Of a stretch of 56,991 nt of DNA, positions 1 through 10,805 are shown piece by piece. Below the pieces are notes generated by a model. The model was given only the letters and a program-made list of their open reading frames with translations. It had not been told where the DNA came from and did not search any database. The translations under genes were made by a program, and so were the position numbers. This DNA comes from Gymnopilus junonius (lineage: Eukaryota; Basidiomycota; Agaricomycetes; Agaricales; Galerinaceae): NCBI GenBank assembly GCA_015501075.1, contig JADNYJ010000226.1, forward strand, positions 1-56,991. Reading direction: 5' to 3'. Numbering within the stretch: the stretch's first letter is position 1; every line of letters begins with the position of its first letter.

Positions 1-472
1 TTTGAAATTACTTTGGAGTATTTGGCGCGTGTTGGTGACAAGGCTGACGAAGATGCTTCCGATTGCTCAACCAAGATCATTCCAAGAGCAATAAATGTTC
101 CTTGGCGTACAAACTCAACGCTGTTTTTCATCATGGGTTCCAAAATTTCAATCGCACCCTGTTCATTACAGCCAATCATCTGACTATCATGGCGGAAACA
201 AGGACAACAGACCTGGAGGCCAGTTTTGGCATGGACGATACCAGAGAGCACAAAAGGGTTGCACTGCTTTCGCTCATGAGTTGCACGACATGGGGCACTG
301 AAGTGAGATTCTTGAAAAGAAGGAATGCTAGCGATGTAACAGCAGCACGTCGAACATCGTCAGAGGTGTCGGAGATGGCACTGTGCAGTTTCCAACGGCG
401 TCATTGCTTGCTGTTCCAGCATAAGCCAATGCTAATGTGTATTGGGTGTATATAGCGGCTGCTTGAGCTTTA
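1..472 (-). pseudogene. RPN2: RPN2 (26S proteasome non-ATPase subunit) fragment, copy A
   Basis: Read on the minus strand, this stretch contains [14 protein letters not shown], then in another frame [17 protein letters not shown] and [11 protein letters not shown], then GAIEILEPMM and FVRQGTFIALGMILVEQSEA. These match the proteasome/cyclosome repeat region of Rpn2/PSMD1, the largest scaffold subunit of the 19S regulatory particle base. The reading frame shifts several times, and a piece is lost where the family normally continues as HVRCGATLALGIA. It is a broken fragment, not a gene. The identification is firm from the order of family motifs; function is ruled out by the breaks. Confidence 0.85.
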
Positions 473-933
473 TCTATACATTGCATGGCTTGGCATCTGG
501 CTGTGTAGGCAGGCCTACTTCGTCTAACCTATTGCCTTATCCTTTTTTTGAGGTTTTCTCTGTGGTGTGATTGAAGTGTGGGTGGGAACTTATGGTGGTA
601 AATTTGGTCGGGGTAATGGTAGATGGTGTTTGACAAGACCATACATTTTGATGCAGCACCCTCCACCGTCAAAGTGAATGAAGGGTGTACTTTCGGTAGG
701 AGCAGTGTGCTTTGGTCTGCATCGCTTCCCGGTTGAATCAGTTCGTTGACGAAGTTTCTTCAACCTGCTCACCTCTGACTTGTTTGATCATTTACAGGCA
801 CTTGACCGTACTTGCCTGTCATAGAGCGTGGCATTGCGGCTAGGGCTCCGTTGCACTCGCTTCGCATCATTCACCTGTTGGCCTGCCATCTCCATTTTGC
901 TTGGTCAGCCATAAACTACCGAGGCGGTGTATT
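1..933 (+). repeat. RPN2-carrying repeat, copy A (cut by window edge)
   Basis: Positions 1-475 match 34597-35071 in the same orientation, with only two differences noticed by eye. The whole of 1-933 matches the reverse complement of about 43232-44168. Similarity to the third copy fades at about 930, which I take as the true end of the repeat unit. The copy at 34.6 kb stops earlier, at 35071, so that copy is truncated. The other end of copy A lies outside the window. The repeat contains a fragment of the proteasome gene RPN2 on the minus strand. Confidence 0.9.
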
Positions 934-1230
934 CCCCGACTCTGGCCGAAGGACAGGGAGGGTTCTCTGTAAAACAGAAGTACGCGTCTCCGCCATTTTG
1001 CGTTGTCAAATTGGGAGTGGGAATTAGAAGGTTCTGGCAAGGCCTAGATTTTGTCCTTTCTTATTCAGACTGCGAGAGAGGAAGTGAACTAAGAATAGTG
1101 CACGCTAACCTTTTGTCACACGTTGCATGTGAGATTTTGTCGTATATGTTTGTGATAAGTACCTCCCTTTTTTTACTCTTTTCTCTCTATTCCACAACAG
1201 GCCGCTATTTAAACACATCACCCTTATAAT

Positions 1231-1971
1231 TTGTCACCTGTTTTTCCGGGATTTCCTTGCATTTTGGTTTGTCATCTTTTTGGATTTTGTTTGCTGCATC
1301 TTATTATGTTTAATCAGTGCGGCATGTTTTTGTGGAAGTCTCCTTCGCGATGTAGTCACGTCTTAGACATTTCTCATTGCCTACCCGCGGATGTCCCGCA
1401 TAACGTTCATGATTACCCCATATTTTATGATGCATTATATTATCCTGAATTCTATGACCACTGTTTTATCAACCCCCAGTCTTGCATCATTTGGTTTCGT
1501 CATGAGCTCTCTATGCACCTTCGCACTTGTCCGAATTGCAGCTCTTTACAATTCGATTCTTTGGTCAATGTTGAGTGGATATCTCCTTATTTTGAATTCA
1601 GTGCATGTGGCTGCTCATTTAAAATTGAACTGTCAGTTATTGAATCCTATGGTTATGCACACTGCAAGGTCTTCGCAAAGTTACAACCCTATCGGCTTCA
1701 GCATAACCGATGCCCTTCAGAAGTATTTCACTCTGTGGCCAATGATATACCTCCCTGGCATTTGATAAATGTCAGTGCTTTGGATGATTTTAAAAACTTC
1801 ACCAACACTGCAAAGAAAGATGGACATCAACAGAGGGCTGAAGAGACAGTGGACTTGCAACACAAAGGAGACAACACGGCGACGTCATCTGCTGGAAAGA
1901 AGATGGATAAAGAGAAGGAAAAGAAATCAGCAGAGAAAGGAAAAGGAATGCCCATGGACACAATGAACTAA
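1231..1971 (+). CDS. hypothetical protein, basic C-terminal tail
   Basis: An open frame of 246 codons with a hydrophobic N-terminus (about residues 5-30). The middle has several Cys and His residues (CPNCSSL near residue 100, FSACGCSF near 124). The C-terminal 50 residues are very rich in Lys and Glu (KKMDKEKEKKSAEKGKG). I do not recognise a family. The Cys pairs could be chance or a degenerate metal-binding site. It lies just after the end of repeat copy A, with no clear partner. The lack of introns in an intron-rich region, and the unusual N-terminus, leave open that the frame is open by chance or that the true start is internal. Confidence 0.3.
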   Translation: MSPVFPGFPCILVCHLFGFCLLHLIMFNQCGMFLWKSPSRCSHVLDISHCLPADVPHNVHDYPIFYDALYYPEFYDHCFINPQSCIIWFRHELSMHLRTCPNCSSLQFDSLVNVEWISPYFEFSACGCSFKIELSVIESYGYAHCKVFAKLQPYRLQHNRCPSEVFHSVANDIPPWHLINVSALDDFKNFTNTAKKDGHQQRAEETVDLQHKGDNTATSSAGKKMDKEKEKKSAEKGKGMPMDTMN

Positions 1972-2259
1972 CGTTCGAATAGCGCTACTATAGAAACTCA
2001 AATGCTACATACTATGCGAAATGACAAAAGACCCTTGCACCAGCGTGGTATGTTTCCGCGCCAATATAGAAGCTCTCCTGATAAGGGCACAAGACTGCCC
2101 GCTACATCGATGCGGTGGATTTCCGTGTATTTCCGTGTCAATGGTAGTGATGGGCACAGGTTACCTGCGGGTGACTCAGAGGTCACCCGCAGCCGTACCC
2201 ACCAAAACCCGCACCCTTTTGCGTCTTCCTGCACATCGCGAGGGTGATTCAGACGAGTA

Positions 2260-3070
2260 ACGATGAGCCTCCGACTCGCTTTTGCATGCAAGGGAGGTGC
2301 GGGTGGGTGAGGAAGACGGAGGTGGGGAGGTCTCGCGTGTGCAAGCGAGGGAGGCGGAATGCAGTGGCGACGGCGTTGGCAAAGGCGTTCGTGGTGCGGA
2401 AACGCGGCGGCGGCATTGGGCTATGGTCGCGACGGATCTATGGGAAGGCAGAGACGTCGTTAGTAATGATAAGAGAAAGAAAAGTTGTAGAACGAGCTCA
2501 CGATTTGGTGAGCTCGTTCTGTTTCTCACCTAGACGGGCCATCCTCATAGCCCTGTTCCGTTTACTGCTTGTTCTCGGTCGTTATCATTGTCATTCACAA
2601 GGGAAAGTATAAGGGAGGAGGGTGGAGATGGGTCGTCAACAGAGCGGGGTGAGAAGGCGCCGAGATATGCAAGAAGCAACCTCCAGCTCGTGTTGGAGAA
2701 CGAGGGAGGTGGGGACGAGATGAGGTGGAGATGAGCAGGAGGCGGTGGCGGAATCAAAGGAAGAGAAAAAGCCACCTTCAACTCGCTCTTGTTAGCGAGC
2801 AAGGTGGGAGTGGGTTGGCGATAGAGGAGGGGCCATCCGAGAGGCGAGCAATCCGCCTCCGGCTCACTGGTGCTGGCGAGGGAGGTGGAGGGGGTGGGTT
2901 CACACTGCTAAGACAGTAACTACAGAAAAGAAATAAGTAAAATGATTATAAGAAGAAAAAGAAAGAAGGATGTACTCGCGCAAGCGACACCCGTACGCGC
3001 CAAACCGGGTTTGGCAAACCCTTGTCCATCACTACGCGTTTCTAAGCGAGGGAGGCTGAAAGATGGCAGC
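2260..3070. repeat. cluster of hairpin-like GC-rich repeats
   Basis: The stretch repeats a unit that begins CCTCC-like, continues with an ACTCGC-like core and ends GCGAGGGAGG, so each unit can fold on itself. Clear units lie near 2268-2305, 2682-2715, 2774-2807 and 2854-2890, and a lone GCGAGGGAGG recurs near 2346 and 3045. A separate, perfect hairpin has 13-nt arms at 2489-2501 and 2508-2520 with a 6-nt loop. Open frames here are long only because the sequence is purine-rich on one strand; I see no gene. Confidence 0.55.
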
Positions 3071-3333
3071 GGCGGTGAGCGGTAGGCGAGGTAGGCCTAG
3101 GGAAAGTAGTAGCGATGCCGTTAGTGTAGGAAAAAAGAAAGAAAAAGTTCTACTCACCTTGCTGGGCCTGCTTGTAGCCCTCATCCAGCAAAAAAAAGAC
3201 TGGCCCACATCCCTCAGAAGAGGGGAGGGGCTCACAGCCTCAAACTAAGGTTGGCGAGAGAGGGAAAAGAGGTGAGGAAGATCTCAACTGCATTGCATTG
3301 AGGTGGGGTGACGAAAATCCGCAAGGTGACACA

Positions 3334-3580
3334 GCACCGCCATCAGCTGGCAGCCAGAAGTCCCACATATGGGGACCCCAGCATGGCATGAATGACATAG
3401 GCACTCATGTCCACGCGCCAAGAAAACGTCGGATGACCGGATATCCCATCGCGAACTAAAGAAGAAGTGACGAGACATACTCAAAGTGGCATGCCACCGT
3501 CGTCAGCTGACAGCCAGCAGTCCCACATATGGGGACCCCAGCATGGCACGAGTGACATAGGCACTCGTGTCCACTCATCA
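3334..3580. repeat. tandem duplication, period 160 bp
   Basis: A block starting near 3334 (CAGCTGGCAGCCAGAAGTCC ... GGCACTCATGTCCA) is repeated 160 bases later from about 3494 with a few substitutions. Each block is itself partly palindromic around a GAGTGCCTATGTCA-like core. No coding potential is evident. Confidence 0.75.
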
Positions 3581-3802
3581 GTCAACGTTGGGTGACGGAC
3601 GATGCACACCCTAGTAGACAAAAGAAGGACGTGGAGGGATGGTGGTTGGCGTTAAGGATGTGCTGGCAAGATGAACATGGTTGTTGATTGGATCATGTGA
3701 CTTATGTACTCTTATGGAAGTCAACGTCTCACGCCATCCGATTAAAAGGCCTGCATATACGCGACGTGTAGCATAGTAAAAATCACGCTCATTTTCCTTG
3801 AA

Positions 3803-5456
3803 ATGACATCTCAAGAACCTTCTACACATGCTCCAACACCTTCTACACGCGTCCTTAGGATCCGGAACAAGGTAATCAATTATTCCAATCAAACAGCTGC
3901 AGGTGGGCCTGCACCTCGCACGACCATCTCGAAACCAATGCCACAGAAGCGTGGCAATAGTCGAAAACCGACTGCTTTGACCCCTCTTGCAGCAACAGAA
4001 ATAGGGCAAACTGAAGGACCAGAGATTGACCAGGGAACGGTGTGTGTTGTACGAAAACAATTCGAATTTTTTTATTTATCAGTGTACTTTTTCTATATAG
4101 TGGTGCTCACGTTGCGTTAATGGAGGAATGGTTATCCTCTGTGATGCGTGTAAAAGAATATCTGCCTGCACAGAATGTTTGAATTATGATCCTGATAAAG
4201 ATGAGGATCGCCTTTTTATTTGCCCTCATTGCTTCACAAAAAAAAATGAGGGCCAGATATATGTAAGCACCTTGACACAAATTCATTCATGCACTAAACT
4301 CAAGCATAAATTTAGCCATTTAAACTGCGAAGCAAAACCTCTGTTCGCGAAAATTGGCCAGAAATCAATTTAGATCATATGGCAATTATTTCCATACACC
4401 TTTCTGGGATGATAGATACTCCAGGGAAGGTAACTTACCAAGTCCTCCAACCATGGCTCCAGGGCAATCTAGTTTTCTTTGATCTCGAATTCGATTTGAC
4501 AGAAGGAACTGCAAGTTTTGAAAACCAGATAGATGCCATGGTCGACAGCCTCGAAGGAAGGTTCAAGAAGTATGTTTTAGTCGAATGTGCATGCCGTTAC
4601 TTACTCTTTTTTTTTTTTCAGATGTTGCCGATTTTTGGTCACCGTCACAATGCACTCTGATCCCGAAAGTGGAGATGTACACATTATGCCCAAGAATTTA
4701 GGGGCTGCACCACTCGAAGAGGTGAGATAACAGTTCAAAAAAAAAAGACTTAAGGACATGCTTGCTAAGAAAAAATGGTCTAGCTATTCAATCTTATATT
4801 CACTGAGCGATTCAAGAACATCTTGAAATGAAAGATAGATACCAAGAATGTTTTGGTGATGCTGTCTTGTGGAGCACTAATATGAATAGCGGATTCCAGG
4901 CAATTTCTCGAAAATTTCTGTGACATGTATGTTTGAATGTTTGTATATTTTTTGAACAATTCTGAAATGAACACAGCAAAATCTTCAACAAAATTCTGGC
5001 GTTCGACCAAGAACATTTCCAACCGTTCTTCAGCACCAGATTTTTGATGGACTTGAGTGTTCAACACTTCATTCACAATCGGTATGCTCTCAAAACTGTT
5101 TTACCGGATCAGCAAGCCCTTGGCGCCCACACCAACGTTGTGGTATTCACTTTCCAAATGACCACCACCTTTATCTGGGTCCACCAAGGTTCCATCCCAA
5201 TGGCAAAGTGTTTCAGCGCCAATGTCCCTTGTGTAACCGACTCGATCTAACAGGTCCCAACATAAACAAAGACGGCACAGTCATTTTCACCTGCTCGTTT
5301 GATGGCTGTGATGGTCAAAGTATTTTCAAATTTCCCTCGAAGGCATTATGGGTTCTTCAAAAGCCACCGGACCAGTCAGATAGCAGAGGTGGTTGGTTAC
5401 AGATTAAGGAGAAAAGGGTAGCTGCAGCAGAGCCAGAAAAAATGGACGTCGACTAG
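3803..5456 (+). CDS. uncharacterised agaricomycete multi-exon protein with Cys clusters
   Basis: The ATG at 3803 opens a Ser/Thr/Pro-rich basic N-terminus (STHAPTPSTRVLRIRNKV). After an intron starting near 4039 comes a Cys-rich block (LCDACKRISACTECLNYDP, FICPHCFTKK; about 4138-4250) that looks like a zinc-binding module. Later exons give FENQIDAMVDSLEG and RFLVTVTMHSDPESGDVHIM, then KNVLVMLSCGALI, AFDQEHFQPFFSTRFL, and finally FQRQCPLCNRLDLTGP. The protein ends at 5456 with an EKMDVD tail. The order (Cys cluster, hydrophobic SCGAL segment, second CPLC pair, short charged tail) matches a family I know only as uncharacterised multi-copy agaricomycete proteins. Exon joins were inferred from frame changes, and an apparent stop just after SCGALI must lie in an intron or mark decay. 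Molecular role unknown. Confidence 0.55.
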
Positions 5457-6275
5457 TACATATAATGACCTCTAGCCTCTCTCTCCGATTCCTTGCTCAC
5501 TCACTGTCACGTCATGAAGAATGGGGAACTGTGTAATTATTATACTGCAAATATCATCATTTATCGTCTTTGGAATACAATATCTGACTAAACTAGAAGC
5601 TCAGGACACTTGTAAATAAAAACCTGCGATCCTTAGAACAACTCGTAGATTTCTCATCCACGTGTTACACCTAGTATAGTAATAAAGACCCAGCACCCAA
5701 AATAGAGCAGAGCAGCAAATATTGAAATACACTGACTCAGAGTCGGGGATTGGCGCTCCCGCACCGCTACGATTCCTCTCACGTTCTAATTGGTGTTATC
5801 TCCCCACTCTTTTATATTTCACCCCGGAGCACAAATACAGTCTCTTGCTGCTAGATGAAGACAGTAGTGAAGGTTCCGCATTGGAATAAGGCAGACATTC
5901 TGAAACGATGGCGGAGGGATAGTTTGTTTCCATATGTGTTGTAGAGATGTGTTAAATTTATACTTGTTTCTTTATCGTGTACATAATTCTGAGATGAGAA
6001 CAATAAATGGATGAAACAAACTAGAAAGGCTACACTGCATATGTCTAGATGGACTTCAGATGTGCTGCAGTGAGAGGATCTTTCGAATTTCAGGTATTTG
6101 CGCCATTTAACAATAGTAATGCAAAAGCTCAGATATCAACTGACAGCAGTGATGGTAAATGATACATCTCCCAAAATAATTTAACTAGTAATATGTTTGT
6201 GATTCATGGATAGGCAAACATGGTTGATGTTGAGGTCTTTTATGAATCCCTTTTCTTGATTGGTCAACATGCATG
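5457..6275. other. intergenic, no gene seen
   Basis: This is the 3' flank shared by the convergent genes on either side. Apart from the repeat at 5766-5855 it shows only AT-rich sequence with short broken frames. Confidence 0.5.
5766..5855 (+). repeat. promoter-like dispersed repeat, copy 1
   Basis: This segment shares ACGTTCTAATTGGTG, ATCTCCCC, CACTCTTTTA, TTCACCCC and AGTCTCT, in that order, with the reverse complement of about 43080-43235. The other copy carries an extra spacer of roughly 50-60 bases after CTCTTTTA. The CAAT-like ATTGG followed by an A/T-rich AAATA element resembles a promoter, but this is only a resemblance. It could equally be a terminal piece of a transposon. Confidence 0.5.
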
Positions 6276-6279
6276 ACCC

Positions 6280-8104
6280 TTACGAAGCGTCACTCATGTC
6301 TTCAGCTTGTATAAAGCCATCATTTCCTGAGCTGAATCCTTTGTGTGTTCGAGCTTGTTTTCCATCAATTCCGAGCAGCTTCCTCAGGGTTGCATCGTCT
6401 AAACCAAGTAGCACCTCTTCAATTTTAGCCTTTGCTGGTGCGGGTTCGTTCCACTTCGGCATAAGCGACTTCATATATGGAGGTGCGTTATTTGGCACAT
6501 GGAAAGCGATTGAGGCATAATGCTGTTGTCCTCTTGTGTAAACGCCTTAAACTGCAGAAAAACTTGAAAAATACCTTCTCTATAAACGGATACCATGTAT
6601 CCAATGTCAAGTACACCACAAAAAGTAGCAAAAATAAATTTGCCAGGAGTTGTGCAACTGCCTGTTCAGGCTGGTTATGTGCATGTTCAGTCTAAGCATG
6701 CATATTATTTAAGCCCGTTCGTTCTCATATACCAAAAAGATGTGACCTGCCTTCTTCTTCTTCCAGACATTGATTGTGTACTTTCCGCTGGATGCTCCAG
6801 AGGCAATAATGTGCTCATCATGTGTAGAGGTCATCTGCAAGTTAGATTAGCAGGGGATGGGTCTACAACGCAGTAGAAAAGTGGCCACCTCGACTGTTTG
6901 AATCATCTGGAAATGAGCGCCATGCCTCAAGGTTTGAAGCGCTTCCTTTTCATTTGAGGAGGAATAAATGTAGACCGCACCATGATCACTACCGCATACG
7001 AGGATCTTTCCCATCTCTCCGAAGGAGCACTTCTTTATGAATGTCTTTGTGCTTTTTATAGCAAAAGTACGCGTCACATTTGTGCGATTCGGAGTGTAAA
7101 GGTCGAATCCACTCTTCATGTTATCAATTGCAGTATTACCAGTCGATGAACATATGCTAACGTTTCCGCTGAAAATAGCAATAATATAGAAGACATCAGA
7201 CACTAAGACATTGCGGACATCGATTGCAGATACGTACATGGGTGTTGGCAGGGACGTGGTGAATTTTTCAACTGAAGTTTCGGAGTCGCGACAGATTCTA
7301 GAGGGGAATCAGACAGTTTAAGGTGCAGAAAGATAATACGTTTTGACTCTTACAGTGCTCCGGTTTCCATTCCGTATATAAACACCATTTTTCCTTTGTC
7401 TCCGAAGCACACGGACCGAGGAATCGCGTCGAGCAGTTCCGTGTGCCAAATCTCACTGACTTGTCCATCGACCAAGCTACACAATTTAATGTTACCATTG
7501 TGGCTGCTCATAATAATGCGCTGATGGTTTGGGTCAACTTCGAAACTTTCGACACTATCTCCAGGGGTGAACATGCGCTTGCTGCAATGCTCAATAAACC
7601 CGGCCTAAAGTAATTATTAGATCAATCATTTCAGGAGTATGCCTCTGAGGCCGTCCACACACCTTGCGAGGGCGCCTATAAACCATGAAGATGCCGCGGC
7701 CCGTTCCAAAACAGAGCCATTCCGTTGATGCAGAGACCTCAAAGTTTACAAACTTCAAACAAGTAACCTGACCCCATCGTTGATTCTCATCTGATAAGGC
7801 CTGAAAACAAATCAAGCGATTCATATCCCAGATACGGACTTCTTCATCGTCTCCTGGGATACAACTGAGTTTCCGCCTGCTGTTTCCCCAGGGTAGCATA
7901 CTGACCTCCACTGGCCAAAAGCGTTCCTTGAGTATTGAAAGCAAGGGCGTTGATTGGCCCACTATGACCGTCAAGCGTAGCTGCAAACCGATAGCGCTGG
8001 CGATAGTGGATACTTAACTTCCAATTCATGAGAAAAAAGTGCATGCCTACATCACTGGACAGTGCCTGGAGGTGTTCAAGGATGTCCTCAAGTATGTTCG
8101 ACAT
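6280..8104 (-). CDS. WD40-repeat beta-propeller protein
   Basis: The minus-strand ATG at 8104 starts MSNILEDILEHLQALSSD. A classical WD40 blade follows: ATLDGHSGPINALAFNTQG, then LLASGG, an intron, and DDEEVRIWDMNRLICF. Later blades are visible as SSHNGNIKLCSLVDGQV, GKMVFIYGMETG, ILVCGSDHGAVYIYSSS and EHIIASGASSGKYTINVWKK. The C-terminus (about 6498-6280) is LLGLDDATLRKLLGIDG with a short acidic end. WD40 proteins form beta-propellers that hold protein partners together; nothing here tells which partners. The frame is consistent across several introns, and no disabling change was noticed. Exon joins are inferred. Confidence 0.75.
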
Positions 8105-8109
8105 AATGC

Positions 8110-8875
8110 AACCTTAGCTGCAGTGGTGTAACGGGCTTTAAGTAGCTCAGCAGCGTGCGTGAAATATTCCTTGAGTCAGGGTTTTGATGGAATTGAGTTA
8201 TATATTTAACACTGAATGGAGTGGCAGCCGCAAGCCCTTGGCAAGTCCCATCATCACTGCAACAAGATATGAGATTTTAGTCATAGAGGCATCAAAAATG
8301 GAGGCGCTACATATGCAGATAGATACCGATCAACTTGGAACAATAAGCAAGGGAACGACGTAGGCAAAGGCTCTGAAATGAAGGTGATGACAAACAAATA
8401 ATGAACGAGTGCCCTCCGTAAATTTGGCTGTGGCATCTACCATCCTTGTGGATCGCCCACCTATCTCAGCACAAATAATGTCCAGTGTACTTTTTCTTTT
8501 ATTTGACAAATCGACTTCCTCCATCAAGTTATGGCTATGATCTCAATCTCCTAGGGGGTAACTACAGAAACTCTGGATGCATGAATGCAAGCTAAGCTGC
8601 CGATCTCGAATCAAGCGATGTCTAATCATCAGAGTGCAGCATAATATCAGGGTCAGGCTAGAACGGCATCGCACGAGTGCCCTGTGCGTGTGATTCGAAT
8701 TAGATAATGAGTCAGAATTAAGAAAGGAACTCGTCGATAGACTCACCTGACTGAACGATATGGAGACAAAACCTTGAAGGCCAACATGTAAATCAGAAGA
8801 AGCCGGTGGGAGTATCCTGAAATGGAGACCTAGTCAGAGTGTAGCGATGAACTCTCATCAATGAACTCACTTGAC
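8110..8875. other. intergenic, no gene supported
   Basis: Only short frames occur here. One minus-strand frame (8527-8330) starts MMEEVDLSNKRKSTLDII but has no recognisable domain or neighbour that would support it. Confidence 0.4.
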
Positions 8876-8879
8876 AGGG

Positions 8880-9190
8880 ATTCAGGCCCGCAAAAGAAAT
8901 TATTCTAGAGGAGCTGCCGTTGATATGCAGGGCAGGAAAGCTTATCTGCATCCGGCAACGAGGTTGACACATATACTCCGCATCTACCACAGCGTTGGAT
9001 ACGTTGCGAAGGATATTCCGTTGCAGCACAGATAGGCGTCGAAAAGAAAGAAAGGTAATCGAGTGCAAATCGAGAGCAAATTGAGAGCACAGATAAAATC
9101 AGCCGCTGGTATGACCATATCACATTGGATACACTGCAACAGATATTCCATTGCAGTGCGCATAGGTGTCAAAGAGTCGAAGATGATGGA
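8880..9190 (-). repeat. dispersed repeat, two partial copies in tandem
   Basis: On the minus strand, TTTCGACGCCTATCTGTGCT and the following GGAATATCC and GATGCGGAGTATATGTGTCA (about 9050-8960) continue into CTTTCCTGCCCTGCATATCA. The same order of motifs occurs on the plus strand at about 39880-40010. A second, shorter copy of the first part lies at about 9190-9115 (CTTCGACTCTTTGACACCTA, then GGAATATC). I do not recognise the element class. Confidence 0.6.
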
Positions 9191-9283
9191 AGTAAGTAAT
9201 CCGGAAAGCGTGTAGCCATGAAGCCAGTTGTCGGAGTTCGAAAGTTTCAGCCAGTTCGCTGAGGTTAAGGCTCCAACCATATA

Positions 9284-9815
9284 GTATACGTATACGGCCG
9301 ACGGCTTAAATATAGGATACGGTTGTTTAGTGTATATTTACTGTATATATACAGTTATACGATTCTTAGTATACAGTTTCAGAAATGAGGGAACTTCTGC
9401 CTCGTGAGGAGGCAAAATTTGAGCCTGGTGAATTCCCAGGCCTTTGGTATCTCGAAATCATTCATCGCTGGTTGTTTTCTGCTCGATTCTTTCACATCAC
9501 AGTACTTGCTGTGACCTTATTCTCGACCCCTTTCTACCATATCAGTGATGCCGGAGCTTAAAATAAGGCTGATCGTGAATATTCCAGACATGTAGAGTGT
9601 CTTCTGCTCTTAACCATGTTAAAAGGAACCTTCTGAGATCCTTAGCATTTGCTTGAATTAGTTATGACTGACTTTAAAGTGAGATATTAGGGCATAATTT
9701 CATGAACCATATACAGATACTGTATACCGTATATTTACTGTGTATCCAAAATTTTCGGAGCGCCCTATACGTATACGTAAACTTATATGGTATTTACCGT
9801 ATATATACAGTAATA
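9284..9815. repeat. paired TATACG-rich patches
   Basis: Two AT-rich patches about 480 bp apart share the self-complementary core GTATACGTATAC (9284-9295 and about 9767-9778) and the motif GTATATATACAG (about 9343-9354 and 9800-9811). Variants TATTTACTGT and CGTATATTTACTG fill the rest. Between them is ordinary sequence without a gene. The two patches are direct repeats in the main; they could be the remains of element ends or of an expanded palindromic microsatellite. Confidence 0.5.
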
Positions 9816-10019
9816 GATAGTACGGTTTATGCAGCAATGATGATGGCTTCTACGGGCTAATAGCGTTGGCAAGAACGGCACAGGTGTCAGAATATCCATC
9901 ATTCTTTCAAGTTTTTACATGAATCCTTAGAATCATCCTCTCATGCAAGGCCTAAGTACATAATCATTTATTCAGTGCTGTCATATTTAATTTTCAGATA
10001 ACGCAATTTATTCACTCCT

Positions 10020-10290
10020 CATCTACAGTTCTTCCAGATGTCCTCCTTCCTCGTCTGACTGCCGCTTGCTTCCTATGGGGTCTCTGATGTATACTTGAGA
10101 TGAAGTTTGAGGAAGTCACGGACTGGCCAACAGTTGTCATATTTATCGAGAATGGGATAGTTTTGGGCAGTCTGAGCAGCCACCCGTTAAGTGACACCAA
10201 ATATCCTCATCCCATTCATGCCGAACTCACCAAGAAGCACAGGCTTCCTGATGAGATATTCATTCGATGTCTTGTACCGCATAAACATTA
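10020..10290 (-). pseudogene. fragment of the YWPVRD multi-copy family
   Basis: The minus strand reads NYPILDKYDNCWPVRDFLK followed by LHLKYTSETP and then a stop. This is close to the C-terminal exon at about 54.7 kb (EYPIVEKYDNYWPVRDMLK, LHLKYTSETYRKH). Only this C-terminal segment is present. The conserved Tyr/Cys-Trp-Pro-Val core and the following basic amphipathic stretch are typical of an uncharacterised protein family that is repeated many times in agaricomycete genomes. Confidence 0.6.
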
Positions 10291-10299
10291 GAATTTTTT

Positions 10300-10800
10300 T
10301 ATTTTCTTCGAGATTACAGTGGAAAAGGTCTGTGTGTAAAATTTTGTCTACTCATATTGACAATAAATACAGGAGGAAGAGCGGAAACCCCCAGGAACGA
10401 GGAGGACCCGACGAAAATGAGCGGTTGGCGGGGATGTAAACACAAGCAAACATCACGCCTTTTCATTAGGCCGTGCTGATCCCCGGGACCCCATGTAAAT
10501 TACGTAAGATCACGTCCATGAGAAAAGCGTGACGTGCTCATGATGTAACAATCGGAGGCGGGAAAAGGCAGGCTGGCCTCAATGGTGGGCCATGAGTTGG
10601 CGGGCTACAAGCCATGCAGGCTGCGAGGGCAGTGCGTTGGGTCCGCACTTGAGAATCACCCCGCCTACCGCACCGCTTGGCATGCTGCCCCGCGTCCCGC
10701 CCTCCCCACCCGATCCCGCTGCAACCTTCGGCAGACCTCCCAACCTGGTATGCTGCAGATAGCGGTGGTTCTCACCATCCAGCTCGGCACCCCCAACTGC
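10300..10800. other. no gene seen; GC-rich stretch
   Basis: The DNA from about 10560 to 10830 is GC-rich and gives open frames on both strands of similar quality, without domains. No repeat partner was noticed inside the window. Confidence 0.35.
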
Positions 10801-10805
10801 ATCCC

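Noticed and set aside
5735..5750. 12-base match CAGAGTCGGGGA also found near 940-955, considered as an element end
   Set aside because: A 12-base match is expected by chance many times in a window this size, and the flanks differ.
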